Positions 1 through 7,816 of a stretch of DNA of 12,690 nucleotides are shown here, one piece after another. Source of the stretch: Rubrivivax sp. (GTDB lineage Bacteria; Pseudomonadota; Gammaproteobacteria; Burkholderiales; Burkholderiaceae_C); assembly GCA_030693565.1 (NCBI GenBank), contig JAUYAJ010000067.1:1-12690 (forward strand). Reading direction: 5' to 3'. Under the pieces are notes generated by a model that saw only the letters and a list, made by a program, of their open reading frames with translations, was not told the DNA's origin and did not search any database. The translations under genes were made by a program, and so were the position numbers. Position 1 is the stretch's first letter. Each line of letters starts with the position of its first letter.

Positions 1-849
1 GCCGACAAGCTGATGAACGCCCCGCGCCTGTACGCCACCTTCCTGCTGTGGATGCTGTCGGAGCTGTTCGAGATGCTGCCCGAGGTCGGCGACCTCGACA
101 AACCCAAGCTGGTGTTCTTCTTCGACGAAGCCCACCTGCTCTTCAACGACGCCCCCAAAGCGCTGATCGAACGCATCGAACTGGTGGTGCGACTGGTGCG
201 CTCCAAGGGTGTCGGCGTCTACTTCGTCACCCAGAACCCGCTCGACCTGCCCGACAGCGTGCTGGCCCAGCTCGGCAACCGTGTCCAGCACGCCTTGCGC
301 GCCTTCACGCCGCGCGACCAGAAAGCGGTGAAAGCGGCTGCCGAGACCATGCGCGCCAACCCGGCCATCGGCGACATGGCCAGCGCCATCACCGAGCTGG
401 CCGTCGGCGAGGCGCTGGTCAGCTTCCTCGACGCCAAAGGCCGGCCCAGCGTCACCGAACGTGTCTTCGTGCTGCCGCCAGGCAGCCAGATCGGCCCGAT
501 CACGCCGGCGCAGCGCCAGGCCGTGACCGCCGGCTCGCTGGTGGCAGGCGCCTATGAAAAGACCGAGGATCGCGAGTCGGCCTACGAACACCTGAAGGCG
601 CGTGCACTCGGCAGCGCTGCGGCGCCGGCGCCAGGCGCTGCCGGCGGCAGCAGCAGCGACGGCGGCGGCCTGATGGGCAGCCTCAAAGACATGCTGTTCG
701 GCAGCACCGGCCCGCGCGGCGGCCAGCGCCCCGGGCTCGCGCAAGCGGCCGCGACCTCGGCGGTGCGCAGCATGGGTTCGGCGGTCGGCCGCGAGATCAT
801 CCGCGGCGTGCTCGGCTCGCTGCTCGGCGGCAGCAAGCGCCGGCGCTGA
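1..849 (+). CDS. HerA/YjgR-like (DUF853) ATPase, C-terminal part, 5' end outside window
   Basis: This is the last 282 residues of a larger protein; the reading frame is open from base 1. Counting from the first visible codon, LVFFFDEAH at 37-45 is a Walker B strand (D42, E43 acidic pair). TQNP at 77-80 has the look of a sensor motif, and LGNRVQHALRAFT at 91-103 supplies arginines (R94, R100) where HerA/FtsK-type hexameric ATPases place arginine fingers. A Gly/Ala/Ser-rich linker (about 203-245) and a basic tail (SKRRR) follow. This arrangement matches the DUF853 'helicase HerA-like' family, of which E. coli YjgR (about 500 residues) is a member. Walker A would lie upstream of the window. The family is predicted to be a P-loop ATPase related to DNA-translocating HerA, but its cellular role is not established. 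There is no visible nuclease partner nearby (NurA would be expected for true HerA), which favours the stand-alone YjgR type. Confidence 0.88.
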   Translation, partial: ADKLMNAPRLYATFLLWMLSELFEMLPEVGDLDKPKLVFFFDEAHLLFNDAPKALIERIELVVRLVRSKGVGVYFVTQNPLDLPDSVLAQLGNRVQHALRAFTPRDQKAVKAAAETMRANPAIGDMASAITELAVGEALVSFLDAKGRPSVTERVFVLPPGSQIGPITPAQRQAVTAGSLVAGAYEKTEDRESAYEHLKARALGSAAAPAPGAAGGSSSDGGGLMGSLKDMLFGSTGPRGGQRPGLAQAAATSAVRSMGSAVGREIIRGVLGSLLGGSKRRR

Positions 850-855
850 GCGCAT

Positions 856-876
856 GCCGCGCGGCGATGGCGCGGC
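856..876 (+). terminator. possible hairpin after the DUF853 gene
   Basis: GCCGCGC at 856-862 is perfectly complementary to GCGCGGC at 870-876, with a 7-base loop, starting 6 bases after the stop codon. The position fits a transcription terminator. There is no T-tract after it, so it could equally be a rho-assisted end or chance in GC-rich DNA. Confidence 0.3.
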
Positions 877-914
877 GGCGATGAAACCATCGATGGCGGG
901 CGGTGCCAATTTCC

Positions 915-940
915 GATAAAAGCCCCAAGAAGGCCTTGGG
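915..940 (+). promoter_or_regulatory. AT-rich -10-like element and leader hairpin ahead of the sensor kinase
   Basis: GATAAA at 915-920 stands out in GC-rich surroundings and resembles a -10 box; I see no convincing -35. Just downstream, CCCAAG (924-929) can pair with CTTGGG (935-940) around the loop AAGGC, so the purine-rich AAGAAGG (928-933) that could act as a ribosome-binding site lies partly inside the hairpin. If this is the promoter, the GTG at 903 cannot be the kinase start, and ATG 954 or ATG 984 would be. Confidence 0.25.
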
Positions 941-953
941 CCTCCCGCTGCCG

Positions 954-3900
954 ATGAAAGCCACCCTGACCGAGGCGCAACGGATGCCCAGCCCCGACCG
1001 CCGCCTTCAGTACCTCATCGCCGGCACGGTCGCCCTGCTGGTCGCCCTCATCGTCGGCCTCGTCACCTTTGCACTGGTGCAGCAGCGCCAGGCGCTGGTC
1101 CAGCGCGTTGAACAAACGGCGCAAGACCTGGTTCGTGTCACCGAGGAGCATGCGCGCGGCAGCATCGACGCTGTCGACGTCACCCTCAGCTCGGTGGCGC
1201 GCGCGCTGCAGATCCTGCCGGGCCGCGGCAATGCGCGCGACCCCGAGATCCATGCGTTGCTGCGCGCCAACCTGACCAACCTGCCGCATGTGCGGGCGAT
1301 CTGGATCCTGGACGCCGACGGCCAGATGATCCACGACAGCGACAACCTGCCCGGTCAGTACAACCTGTCGGAGCGAGCCTACTTCCGCGTCCATCGCGAC
1401 AGCGCCGAGCTCGGCATGTACCTGGACCCGCCCATCCTCAGCCGGCTGGGCGTCTGGACGCTGGCCGCCAGCCGTCGCATCAACCGCGGCGACGGCAGCT
1501 TTGCCGGCATCGTCGCCGCCGCCATCGAGCCGCAGTACTTCGAGCAGTTCTATGGCTCACTCAGCGTCGGCAGCGGCGGCTCGTTGTCGGTGCTGCGCCT
1601 GGACGGCACGTTGATCGTGCGTTCCCCGGCCGCCGCGGCACGGCAAGGCAAGGTCTCGATGCCGCCGCCGCCCTTCGTCGCCCTGCTGGACCGCGAGCCG
1701 GTTGGCACATACCGCATGCGCAGCGCCGTCGACGGCATCGAGCGCGTCTATGCCTACCGGCGCGTAGCGGGGCGGCCGCTGGTGCTGCTGGTCGGGCTGG
1801 ACGAAGCCGAGCACCTGGCCGACTGGCGCCACGCCGCCATTGCCACCGGCGCGGCGGCGCTGGCCTTCACCGGCCTGCTCGCCTGGCTGGGCTGGCTGGT
1901 GCTGCGCGAACTGGCGCGCCGCAGCGCGCTCAACCAGGCCTTGAGCGACAGCGCGCAGCGCCTGCAACTCGCCGCCAGCGCCGGCCGGATCGGGCTTTGG
2001 GACTGGGACCTGGGAACCCAGCGTGTGCACTATTCGGCCGAGTGGAAACGCCAGCTCGGCTGCGCCGACGACGACGTCGGCGACAGCTTCGAGGAATGGC
2101 GCTCGCGCATCCACCCCGACGACCTCGATCGCGCCCTGCGCACGCTGGGCGACTACCAGCAGCAGCACGGGCCCGACTACCGCTCCGAGCTGCGACTGCG
2201 CCACCGCAGCGGCAGCTACCGCCACATCCTCAGCCGCGCCACGCTGGTGCTGGACGACCACGGCCAGGCCTTGCGCATGATGGGCACCCATGTCGACGTC
2301 ACCGAACGCAAGGCCGCTGAAAGCGCTTTGCGTGACAGCGAGGCGCGCTTTCGCGCCACCTTCGAGCAAGCCGCGGTAGGCGTTGCCTTGGTCGGCCTGG
2401 ACGGCCGCTGGCTGCGCATCAACCAGCGCCTGTGCGACATCGTCGGCTACAGCGCGGCCGAACTGGAACTGCTGCGTTACCAGGACATCACCCACGCCGA
2501 CGACCTGGGCGCCGACCTGGGCCTGGTGCAGCGCCTGCTCGCCGGCGAGATGAACACCTATTCGCTCGAAAAGCGCTACCTGCGCAAGAGCGGCGAGGCA
2601 GTCTGGATCCAGCTCGTGGTGTCACTCGTGCGGGGCGACGACGGCGCACCGAGCTACTTCATTTCAGTCGTCAGCGACATCGACGACCGCCGCCGCGCCG
2701 AAGCCGCGCTGGCCCAGGCGCGCAGCCGCCTGCAAGGCATTCTCGACTCGGCAATGGACGCCATCGTCAGCATCGACGACGAGCAGCGCATCGTGCTCTT
2801 CAACCCCGCCGCCGAACGCATGTTCGGCTGGACGGCGGCGCAGTTGCAAGGCCAGTCCATCGACCGCTTGCTGCCGCTGGCGGCGCGTGATCGCCATGCC
2901 GAGCACATTCGCCACTTCGCTGCCGACGGCAAGACCAGCCGGCCGATGGGCGTGAAGGGCGCGCTAGGCGCCTTGAGCGGTTTGCGCGCCGACGGCAGCG
3001 AATTCCCCATCGAAGCATCGATCTCGCAGCTGACCCAGGAAGGCCGGCGTTTCCTCACCGTCATCCTGCGCGACACCACCGAGCGCATGCGCGCCGACGC
3101 CGCCCTGCGCGACGCCGCCGCCCGCTATCGCCAGCTGTTCGAGGCCAACCCGCACCCGATGTGGATACGCGACGCCAAGTCGCTGGCCTGCCTGCTGGTC
3201 AACGACTCGGCGCTGCGCCACTTCGGCTACAGCCGCGACGAGTTCATGGTCTTGTCGGTCGAGGACTTGCTGGCGCCCGGCCTGGCACCCAGGCTGCGCG
3301 CTGCGCTGGCTGCCACCAGCTTGCACGGCAACCCGCCTCAGCTGTGGCAATTGCGCGTCAAGTCGGGCGCAATCATCGAGGCCGAAGTGAGCTGGCAAGC
3401 GCTCGACATCGACGGCCGGCCAGCCTGGGTGGCGATGGCCCATGACGTCACCGAACAGCGCCGCGCCACCCAGCAGGTACTCGACTCGCGCGAGGCATTG
3501 CGCGCCTTGCTGCAGCGGCTGCAGTTTGCGCAAGAAGAAGAGCGCACGCGCATCGCCCGCGAGGTGCACGACGAACTCGGCCAGCAACTGACCGGGTTGA
3601 AGATGGACTTGCGCTGGATCGAGCGCCGCCTGAGCGACTCGGGCTTGCCGGTGCCCCTGGTGCCGGTGCTCGACCGTGTCGTCGCCGCCTCGGCGCTCAC
3701 CGACATGACCATCGCCACCGTGCAGCGCCTGGCCTCCGAGCTGCGCCCGGGTGTGCTCGATCAGCTCGGGCTTCCGGCGGCGCTGGCGCAGCGAGCGCGC
3801 CAACTGCAGCAGCGCACCGGCATTGCCTGCGACTTCGTCTGCGATGACGCCGTGCCAGACCTGGCGCCGGCGCTCGCCAACGAGCTGTACTACATCTGCC

Positions 3901-4190
3901 AGGAGGCGCTGACCAACGTGACGCGGCACGCCCAGGCGCAGCAGGTGATAGTGCGGCTGCGCCTGAGCCCGCGCGGCGACGCTGTGCTGATGGAGGTCGA
4001 GGATGACGGCGTCGGCACCGACCTGGCAGCGCAGTTCCGTGCCGATTCGCTGGGCTTGCTGGGCATGCGCGAGCGCGCCCTGCAATGCGGCGGCAGCGTG
4101 CGGCTCGAAGCTGTCGTGCCCCAGGGCCTGCGCGTCATCGTCGAAGTGCCCTTGGCAGCATCCGAACCGCACTCGAAGAACGGACCCTGA
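954..4190 (+). CDS. membrane sensor histidine kinase, Cache-like sensor + 4 PAS + HisKA_3/HATPase_c (NarX type)
   Basis: A sensor kinase of about 1078 residues. Two membrane helices (about 19-42 and 294-317) flank a periplasmic region of about 250 residues resembling dCache/PDC small-molecule sensors. Four cytoplasmic PAS domains follow (about 333-453, 460-581, 590-711, 722-833), several ending in the usual D-[VIT]-[TD]-[ED]-R-type motif. The core is HisKA_3: REVHDELGQQLTGLK carries the phosphoacceptor H872. It is followed by a HATPase_c domain with N988 (N box), D1018-G-V-G1021 (G1) and LGLLGMRER from 1033 (G2). This is the HPK7/NarX-DegS class, which phosphorylates NarL-type regulators; one lies just downstream. 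The start is uncertain. GTG 903 gives 17 more residues with untypical codons; ATG 984 has GAGG 10 bases upstream. I chose ATG 954 because the -10-like GATAAA lies between 903 and 954. The ligand cannot be deduced. The kinase core is complete. Confidence 0.93.
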   Translation: MKATLTEAQRMPSPDRRLQYLIAGTVALLVALIVGLVTFALVQQRQALVQRVEQTAQDLVRVTEEHARGSIDAVDVTLSSVARALQILPGRGNARDPEIHALLRANLTNLPHVRAIWILDADGQMIHDSDNLPGQYNLSERAYFRVHRDSAELGMYLDPPILSRLGVWTLAASRRINRGDGSFAGIVAAAIEPQYFEQFYGSLSVGSGGSLSVLRLDGTLIVRSPAAAARQGKVSMPPPPFVALLDREPVGTYRMRSAVDGIERVYAYRRVAGRPLVLLVGLDEAEHLADWRHAAIATGAAALAFTGLLAWLGWLVLRELARRSALNQALSDSAQRLQLAASAGRIGLWDWDLGTQRVHYSAEWKRQLGCADDDVGDSFEEWRSRIHPDDLDRALRTLGDYQQQHGPDYRSELRLRHRSGSYRHILSRATLVLDDHGQALRMMGTHVDVTERKAAESALRDSEARFRATFEQAAVGVALVGLDGRWLRINQRLCDIVGYSAAELELLRYQDITHADDLGADLGLVQRLLAGEMNTYSLEKRYLRKSGEAVWIQLVVSLVRGDDGAPSYFISVVSDIDDRRRAEAALAQARSRLQGILDSAMDAIVSIDDEQRIVLFNPAAERMFGWTAAQLQGQSIDRLLPLAARDRHAEHIRHFAADGKTSRPMGVKGALGALSGLRADGSEFPIEASISQLTQEGRRFLTVILRDTTERMRADAALRDAAARYRQLFEANPHPMWIRDAKSLACLLVNDSALRHFGYSRDEFMVLSVEDLLAPGLAPRLRAALAATSLHGNPPQLWQLRVKSGAIIEAEVSWQALDIDGRPAWVAMAHDVTEQRRATQQVLDSREALRALLQRLQFAQEEERTRIAREVHDELGQQLTGLKMDLRWIERRLSDSGLPVPLVPVLDRVVAASALTDMTIATVQRLASELRPGVLDQLGLPAALAQRARQLQQRTGIACDFVCDDAVPDLAPALANELYYICQEALTNVTRHAQAQQVIVRLRLSPRGDAVLMEVEDDGVGTDLAAQFRADSLGLLGMRERALQCGGSVRLEAVVPQGLRVIVEVPLAASEPHSKNGP

Positions 4191-4274
4191 CATGCAGGTC
4201 TCCCCCAGCCGCTTCCCGCCAAACCCGCCATCGGCACCCGGCACCGCCGCTGCGGCCGGGAAGCTCTGACATGC
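4187..4274 (+). repeat. 9-bp direct repeats CTGACATGC at both gene junctions
   Basis: CTGACATGC occurs at 4187-4195 and again at 4266-4274, exactly 79 bp apart. Each copy contains a stop codon (TGA), one spacer base, and an ATG. The first joins the kinase stop to a small ORF; the second joins the small ORF stop to the response regulator start. Collapsing one 79-bp unit would leave the kinase coupled directly to the regulator as TGA-C-ATG. Confidence 0.55.
4192..4269 (+). CDS. possible 25-residue Pro/Ala-rich ORF between kinase and regulator
   Basis: An ORF of 25 codons plus stop begins one base after the kinase stop codon and ends one base before the regulator ATG. Its product (starting MQVSPSRFPPNPPSAPG, ending GKL) is rich in Pro and Ala and has no recognisable domain, signal peptide or membrane helix. 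The start has only a weak upstream ribosome-binding site (ACGGA), so translation would depend on ribosomes finishing the kinase and re-initiating. Its likely role, if translated, is to carry ribosomes to the regulator start rather than to make a working peptide. It could also be plain spacer that happens to be open. Not recognised as a known gene. Confidence 0.3.
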   Translation: MQVSPSRFPPNPPSAPGTAAAAGKL

Positions 4275-4900
4275 GCATCCTGCTGGTCGACGATCACGAC
4301 ATCGTGCGCCGCGGTTTGCGCCAGCTGCTGGCCGAAGCCTGGCCAACGGCCGAATTCGGCGAGGTCGGCCAGCTGCCGGCTGCGCGCGAAGCGCTGGCAC
4401 GCCAACCCTGGGACCTGGTGCTGCTCGACATCAACCTGGCCGATGGCAGCGGCCTTGACCTCATCGGCGACGCCCGTCAGCGCTGTCCCGGTGCCCCGGT
4501 GCTGGTGCTGAGCGCCTATCCCGAGCAGGAATTCGCCGTCCGGGCCTTCAAGCTCGGCGCCGCCGGCTACCTGACCAAGACCAGCCTGGCCGACGAGATG
4601 CTGCTGGCCGTGCAGCGCGTGCTCGCCGGCGGCCGCTATGTCAGCGCCAGCCTGGCCGAGCACCTGGCCACGGTGCTGGGCAGTGACCATGTGCAGGCAG
4701 CGCATGAGACGCTGTCGGCGCGCGAGCTCGAAGTGCTGCGCCAGGTCGCACGCGGCCGCACCGTCAAGGAAGTTGCGGCCAGCCTCAACCTCAGCGACAA
4801 GACCGTCGCCACCTACCGCAGCCGGATCGCCGACAAGCTCGGGCTGAGTTCCAACGTCGAGCTGACGCGCTATGCGCTCAAGCATGGCCTGGTGGACTGA
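4271..4900 (+). CDS. NarL/FixJ-type response regulator (REC + LuxR HTH)
   Basis: A two-domain DNA-binding response regulator of 209 residues, a normal length for the NarL/UhpA/DegU family. The receiver (about 1-118) has the acidic pair D7/D8 in LLVDDHD, phosphoacceptor D53 in LLDINLADG, S81 as the conserved Ser/Thr and K103 in GYLTK. The C-terminal LuxR-type helix-turn-helix (about 146-206) starts LSARELEVLRQVARG and contains the recognition helix region SDKTVATYRSRI. Its partner is almost certainly the HisKA_3 kinase immediately upstream, because this kinase class pairs with this regulator class. The ATG at 4271 is preceded by GGGAAG (4258-4263) and sits one base after the stop of the small ORF, so translation is probably coupled. 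A longer frame back to 4085 runs inside the kinase gene and lacks any receiver sequence, so 4271 is the true start. Target genes cannot be read from the sequence. Confidence 0.95.
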   Translation: MRILLVDDHDIVRRGLRQLLAEAWPTAEFGEVGQLPAAREALARQPWDLVLLDINLADGSGLDLIGDARQRCPGAPVLVLSAYPEQEFAVRAFKLGAAGYLTKTSLADEMLLAVQRVLAGGRYVSASLAEHLATVLGSDHVQAAHETLSARELEVLRQVARGRTVKEVAASLNLSDKTVATYRSRIADKLGLSSNVELTRYALKHGLVD

Positions 4901-4941
4901 ACCTAGGCTGAACGCGCCGGGGCGGTCAACCGCGACTTGTA

Positions 4942-4956
4942 GTCAGTTTCACTGAC
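4942..4956. promoter_or_regulatory. palindrome GTCAGT-TTC-ACTGAC, possible operator or small hairpin
   Basis: A perfect 6-bp dyad around TTC lies 41 bases after the regulator stop and 80 bases before the hybrid kinase ATG. It is notably AT-richer than its surroundings, which makes chance less likely than for the GC-only dyads nearby. It could be a binding site for a dimeric regulator (the adjacent NarL-type protein is an obvious candidate, by inference only) or a weak transcript-end hairpin. There is no T-tract. Confidence 0.4.
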
Positions 4957-4991
4957 AGCGGCCGCGCGGCTTCACCACACGACATCGGGTC

Positions 4992-5014
4992 CCCGGCCAC
5001 TGGGCGCGGCCGGG
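4992..5014. repeat. 7-bp inverted repeat CCCGGCC/GGCCGGG before the hybrid kinase
   Basis: CCCGGCC at 4992-4998 pairs perfectly with GGCCGGG at 5008-5014 around a 9-base loop. It ends 8 bases before a -10-like TATCGT and 21 bases before the ATG, so it brackets the place where a -35 element would be expected. It could be an operator, the end hairpin of the upstream regulator transcript, or chance in GC-rich DNA. Confidence 0.35.
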
Positions 5015-5022
5015 TTGTGCGC

Positions 5023-5028
5023 CTATCG
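5023..5028 (+). promoter_or_regulatory. -10-like TATCGT just upstream of the hybrid kinase start
   Basis: TATCGT lies 7 bases ahead of ATG 5036, which would place transcription start at or next to the start codon (a leaderless or nearly leaderless message). No recognisable -35 box is seen at the expected distance. The only Shine-Dalgarno-like run, GAAGG (5030-5034), sits too close to the ATG (1 base) for normal use, which is consistent with a leaderless start but does not prove it. Confidence 0.25.
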
Positions 5029-5035
5029 TGAAGGC

Positions 5036-7816
5036 ATGCTGGATACCACCTTCCCGACCGCCCTGCGAGTCCTCCTGGTCGAAGACTCGCTGCCCGTGCG
5101 CGAGCGCCTGCGCGCCCTGGTCGAAGAAGACGGCCGGGTTCGCGTGGTCGGCGAGGAAGCCACCGTGGCCGGCGCGCTGGTCAGCTTCCACGACAACCGG
5201 CCCGACGCCGTCGTGCTCGACCTGCAACTGGCCGACGGCTCGGGCTACGCCGTGCTCGAGGCCATTCAGCGCAGCGCCGCGCGCTGCCCGGTCATCGTCG
5301 TCAGCAACAGCTCCAGCGCCGAGGTGCGGCGGCGCTGGCAACTGCTGGGGGTGACCGAATTCCTCGACAAGTCCACCGAATTCCAGCGCCTGCCGGGCGC
5401 GTTGGCGGAACTGCGGCCCAAGGCGGCGGCACCCGCGCCTGCCACAGGCGCGCCCGCAGTCGCCCCCGACCATCACTACCGCCAGATGATGCAGTCGCTC
5501 ACGCAGGCGGTCTATGCCTGCGACGCCGAAGGCCGCATCACCTACTTCAACAACGCCGCCGCAGCGCTGTGGGGTCGCGAACCCGTGCTGGGGCAAGACC
5601 GCTGGACTGGCGCCTGGCGCAGCTTCGACACCGACGGCCGACCGCTGCCAGCGCAGCGCTGCCCGATGGCGATCTGCCTGCGCGAGCGCCGGCCGGTGCA
5701 GGGCCATGAGATCGTCATCGAGCGCCCGAACGGCAGCCGCCACCACATCCTGCATCACCCGCAGCCGCTCTTCGATGCCCAGGGCGTGCTCACCGGCGCC
5801 GTCAACACGCTGCTCGACATCGGCCCGCAGCACCGCCTGCAGTCGATGCGCAAGCGCGAGATGCACCTCGCCCAGGCCACCCTGGACAGCTTGACCGCGC
5901 AAGTCTGCGTGCTCGACGAGATGGGCTTGCTCCGCTCGGTCAACGAAGCCTGGCGCACCTGCGACACCTTGCTGCCGGCGGGCGCGCAGGACGTCGTCGA
6001 GGGCGGCGACTACCTCGCCGCCTGCACAGCCGAGTCGCAGCGCCAGGCGCCGGGGGCGCTGGCGTTTGCCGACGCCTTGAGCGCCATCCTGAGCGGGCGC
6101 AGCAGCAGCTACGACGGCGAATTCGCCCGCGATACGCAGTCGGGTCGCAAGTGGTTCATGGGGCGCATCCGCCAGCTCGCCGCCGACGGCCCCTTGCACG
6201 TCGTCGTCACCCACTTCGACATCACCGCGCGCAAGCTCGCCGAGCAGACTGCGCAGGACAGCGACAAGCGCTGGCGCTTTGCCATCGAGGGCTCGGGCGA
6301 CGGCCTGTGGGACACCGTGCTGCCGGGCGGCCAGACCCTGTATTCGCCGCGCTTCAAGGAGATGCTGGGCTTTGCCGCCGCCGACATCGGCAGCAGCGCC
6401 GACGAGTGGATGGGCCGGGTCCACGAAGACGACTGGCGGACCATGCTGCCGCTGTACCGGGCCTGCCTGGACGGCACAACGCCGGCGCTGCAGTGCGAGT
6501 TGCGCCTGCGCTGCCGCAGCGGCGGCTGGAAGTGGGTGCTGGTGCGCGGCCTGGTGGTGGCGCGCGACGACCACGGCGCGCCTTTGCGCGTGATCTGCAC
6601 CAGCAGCGACATCGACGCGCGCAAGTCCGCCGAAGCCGCGCGCATCGAGCTCCAGGCCCAGTTGCAGGAGTCGCAGAAGATGGAGGCCGTGGGCACGCTG
6701 GCCAGCAGCATCGCCCACGACTTCAACAACATCGTCGGCGCCATCCTGGGCAATGCCGAGGTCGCGCTGCAGGAACTGGCCGCCGACGATCCGGCGCGAC
6801 CGAGCCTGACGCAGATCCACAAAGCCGGCCTGCGGGCCCGCAGCCTGGTGCAGAAGATACTGTCCTTCAGCCGCCGCCGCCCGGCCGCCATGAGCTTGCA
6901 GCCGATCGGCGACGTGGTGCAGGAAAGCGTCGACCTGCTGCGCGCCACCTTGCCCAGCGGCGTCACGCTGCACACCGAGCTGAGCACCGATGCGCTGGCA
7001 GTCCACATGGACGCCACCCAGATCAGCCAGCTGTTGCTCAATCTGGGCACCAACGCCTGGCATGCGTTGCAAGGCGCGCCCGGGCGCATCGAGATCGGGC
7101 TGCAGGCGCGCGTGGTTGACACCGAGTCCACGCCGCCCGGCGTGGCGCCCGGGCGCCAGGCCCACCTGTGGGTGCGCGACAACGGCTGCGGCATGGACGA
7201 AGCCGTTCGTGCCCGCATCTTCCAGCCCTTCTTCACCACCAAGTCCGCCGGCACCGGCACCGGCCTGGGGCTGCCGGTGGTGGCCAGCATCGTCGAGGCG
7301 CACCGCGGCGCGCTGGTGGTCCAGAGCAGTCCCGGCGCCGGCAGTTGCTTCCACGTCTATCTGCCGGCCACGCTGCCCGAGCCGGTGACGCCGCCGGCGC
7401 CGCCGCGCACCGAATCGATGCCGCTGGACATGCGCGGCGCCGGCCAGCATGTGCTTTATGTCGACGACGACGAAACCATGAGCTTGCTGGTCGAGCTGCT
7501 GCTGCCGCGGGTCGGTTTCCGCGTCACCTGCATGCAGGACGGCGCGCTGGCGCTGGAGGCGTTGCGCGCCGCGCCGCTGGCCTACGACATCCTTGTCACC
7601 GACTACTCGATGCCCGGTCTGACCGGACTGGACGTGATCCGCGCCGCGCTGGAGATTCGCGCCGACCTGCCGCTGATCATCACCTCGGGCAGCCTCAGCG
7701 ACGAGTTGATGGCGATGGCCCAGCAAGCCGGCGCGCGCGGCTTCGTCTGCAAGGAGCGCACCTTCGAGGACCTGGGCGACGAGATCGTGCGCCTGCTGGC
7801 GCCGGTGGCGCCGTAG
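5036..7816 (+). CDS. hybrid histidine kinase: REC-PAS-PAS-PAS-HisKA-HATPase_c-REC
   Basis: A soluble hybrid kinase of 926 residues with receivers at both ends. The N-terminal REC (about 10-125) has E16/D17, phosphoacceptor D62 in VLDLQLADG, S90 and K112. An Ala/Pro linker leads to three PAS-like domains (about 147-265, 280-400, 415-535). The HisKA motif SSIAHDFNNIVGAILGN carries H561; the AHDFNN form is the HPK4 class. HATPase_c has N669/N673 (N box), D715-N-G-C-G719 (G1), FQPFFTTK (F box) and GTGTGLGL at 739-746 (G2). The C-terminal REC (about 804-920) has D810-D812, phosphoacceptor D856 in VTDYSMPG, T883/S884 and K906. There is no membrane helix, Hpt or output domain, so phosphate must go to or come from other proteins. 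It lies 135 bases after the NarL-type regulator on the same strand and may work with that pair. TTG 5015 is an in-frame alternative start; ATG 5036 is preferred because the receiver strand begins soon after. Confidence 0.94.
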   Translation: MLDTTFPTALRVLLVEDSLPVRERLRALVEEDGRVRVVGEEATVAGALVSFHDNRPDAVVLDLQLADGSGYAVLEAIQRSAARCPVIVVSNSSSAEVRRRWQLLGVTEFLDKSTEFQRLPGALAELRPKAAAPAPATGAPAVAPDHHYRQMMQSLTQAVYACDAEGRITYFNNAAAALWGREPVLGQDRWTGAWRSFDTDGRPLPAQRCPMAICLRERRPVQGHEIVIERPNGSRHHILHHPQPLFDAQGVLTGAVNTLLDIGPQHRLQSMRKREMHLAQATLDSLTAQVCVLDEMGLLRSVNEAWRTCDTLLPAGAQDVVEGGDYLAACTAESQRQAPGALAFADALSAILSGRSSSYDGEFARDTQSGRKWFMGRIRQLAADGPLHVVVTHFDITARKLAEQTAQDSDKRWRFAIEGSGDGLWDTVLPGGQTLYSPRFKEMLGFAAADIGSSADEWMGRVHEDDWRTMLPLYRACLDGTTPALQCELRLRCRSGGWKWVLVRGLVVARDDHGAPLRVICTSSDIDARKSAEAARIELQAQLQESQKMEAVGTLASSIAHDFNNIVGAILGNAEVALQELAADDPARPSLTQIHKAGLRARSLVQKILSFSRRRPAAMSLQPIGDVVQESVDLLRATLPSGVTLHTELSTDALAVHMDATQISQLLLNLGTNAWHALQGAPGRIEIGLQARVVDTESTPPGVAPGRQAHLWVRDNGCGMDEAVRARIFQPFFTTKSAGTGTGLGLPVVASIVEAHRGALVVQSSPGAGSCFHVYLPATLPEPVTPPAPPRTESMPLDMRGAGQHVLYVDDDETMSLLVELLLPRVGFRVTCMQDGALALEALRAAPLAYDILVTDYSMPGLTGLDVIRAALEIRADLPLIITSGSLSDELMAMAQQAGARGFVCKERTFEDLGDEIVRLLAPVAP

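Noticed and set aside
887..896. 10-bp palindrome CCATCGATGG upstream of the sensor kinase
   Set aside because: Short and without a loop or partner site; as likely to be chance as an operator, so not called as a feature.
2964..4400. Minus-strand open frame (478 codons) across the kinase/regulator junction
   Set aside because: It spans two well-supported plus-strand genes and has Ala/Arg/Gln-rich shadow composition.
4949..7726. Very long minus-strand open frame (925 codons) opposite the hybrid kinase
   Set aside because: It mirrors the GC-rich third positions of the kinase gene. The translation is low-complexity Gln/His/Arg/Ala with no domain, while the plus strand shows complete kinase motifs.
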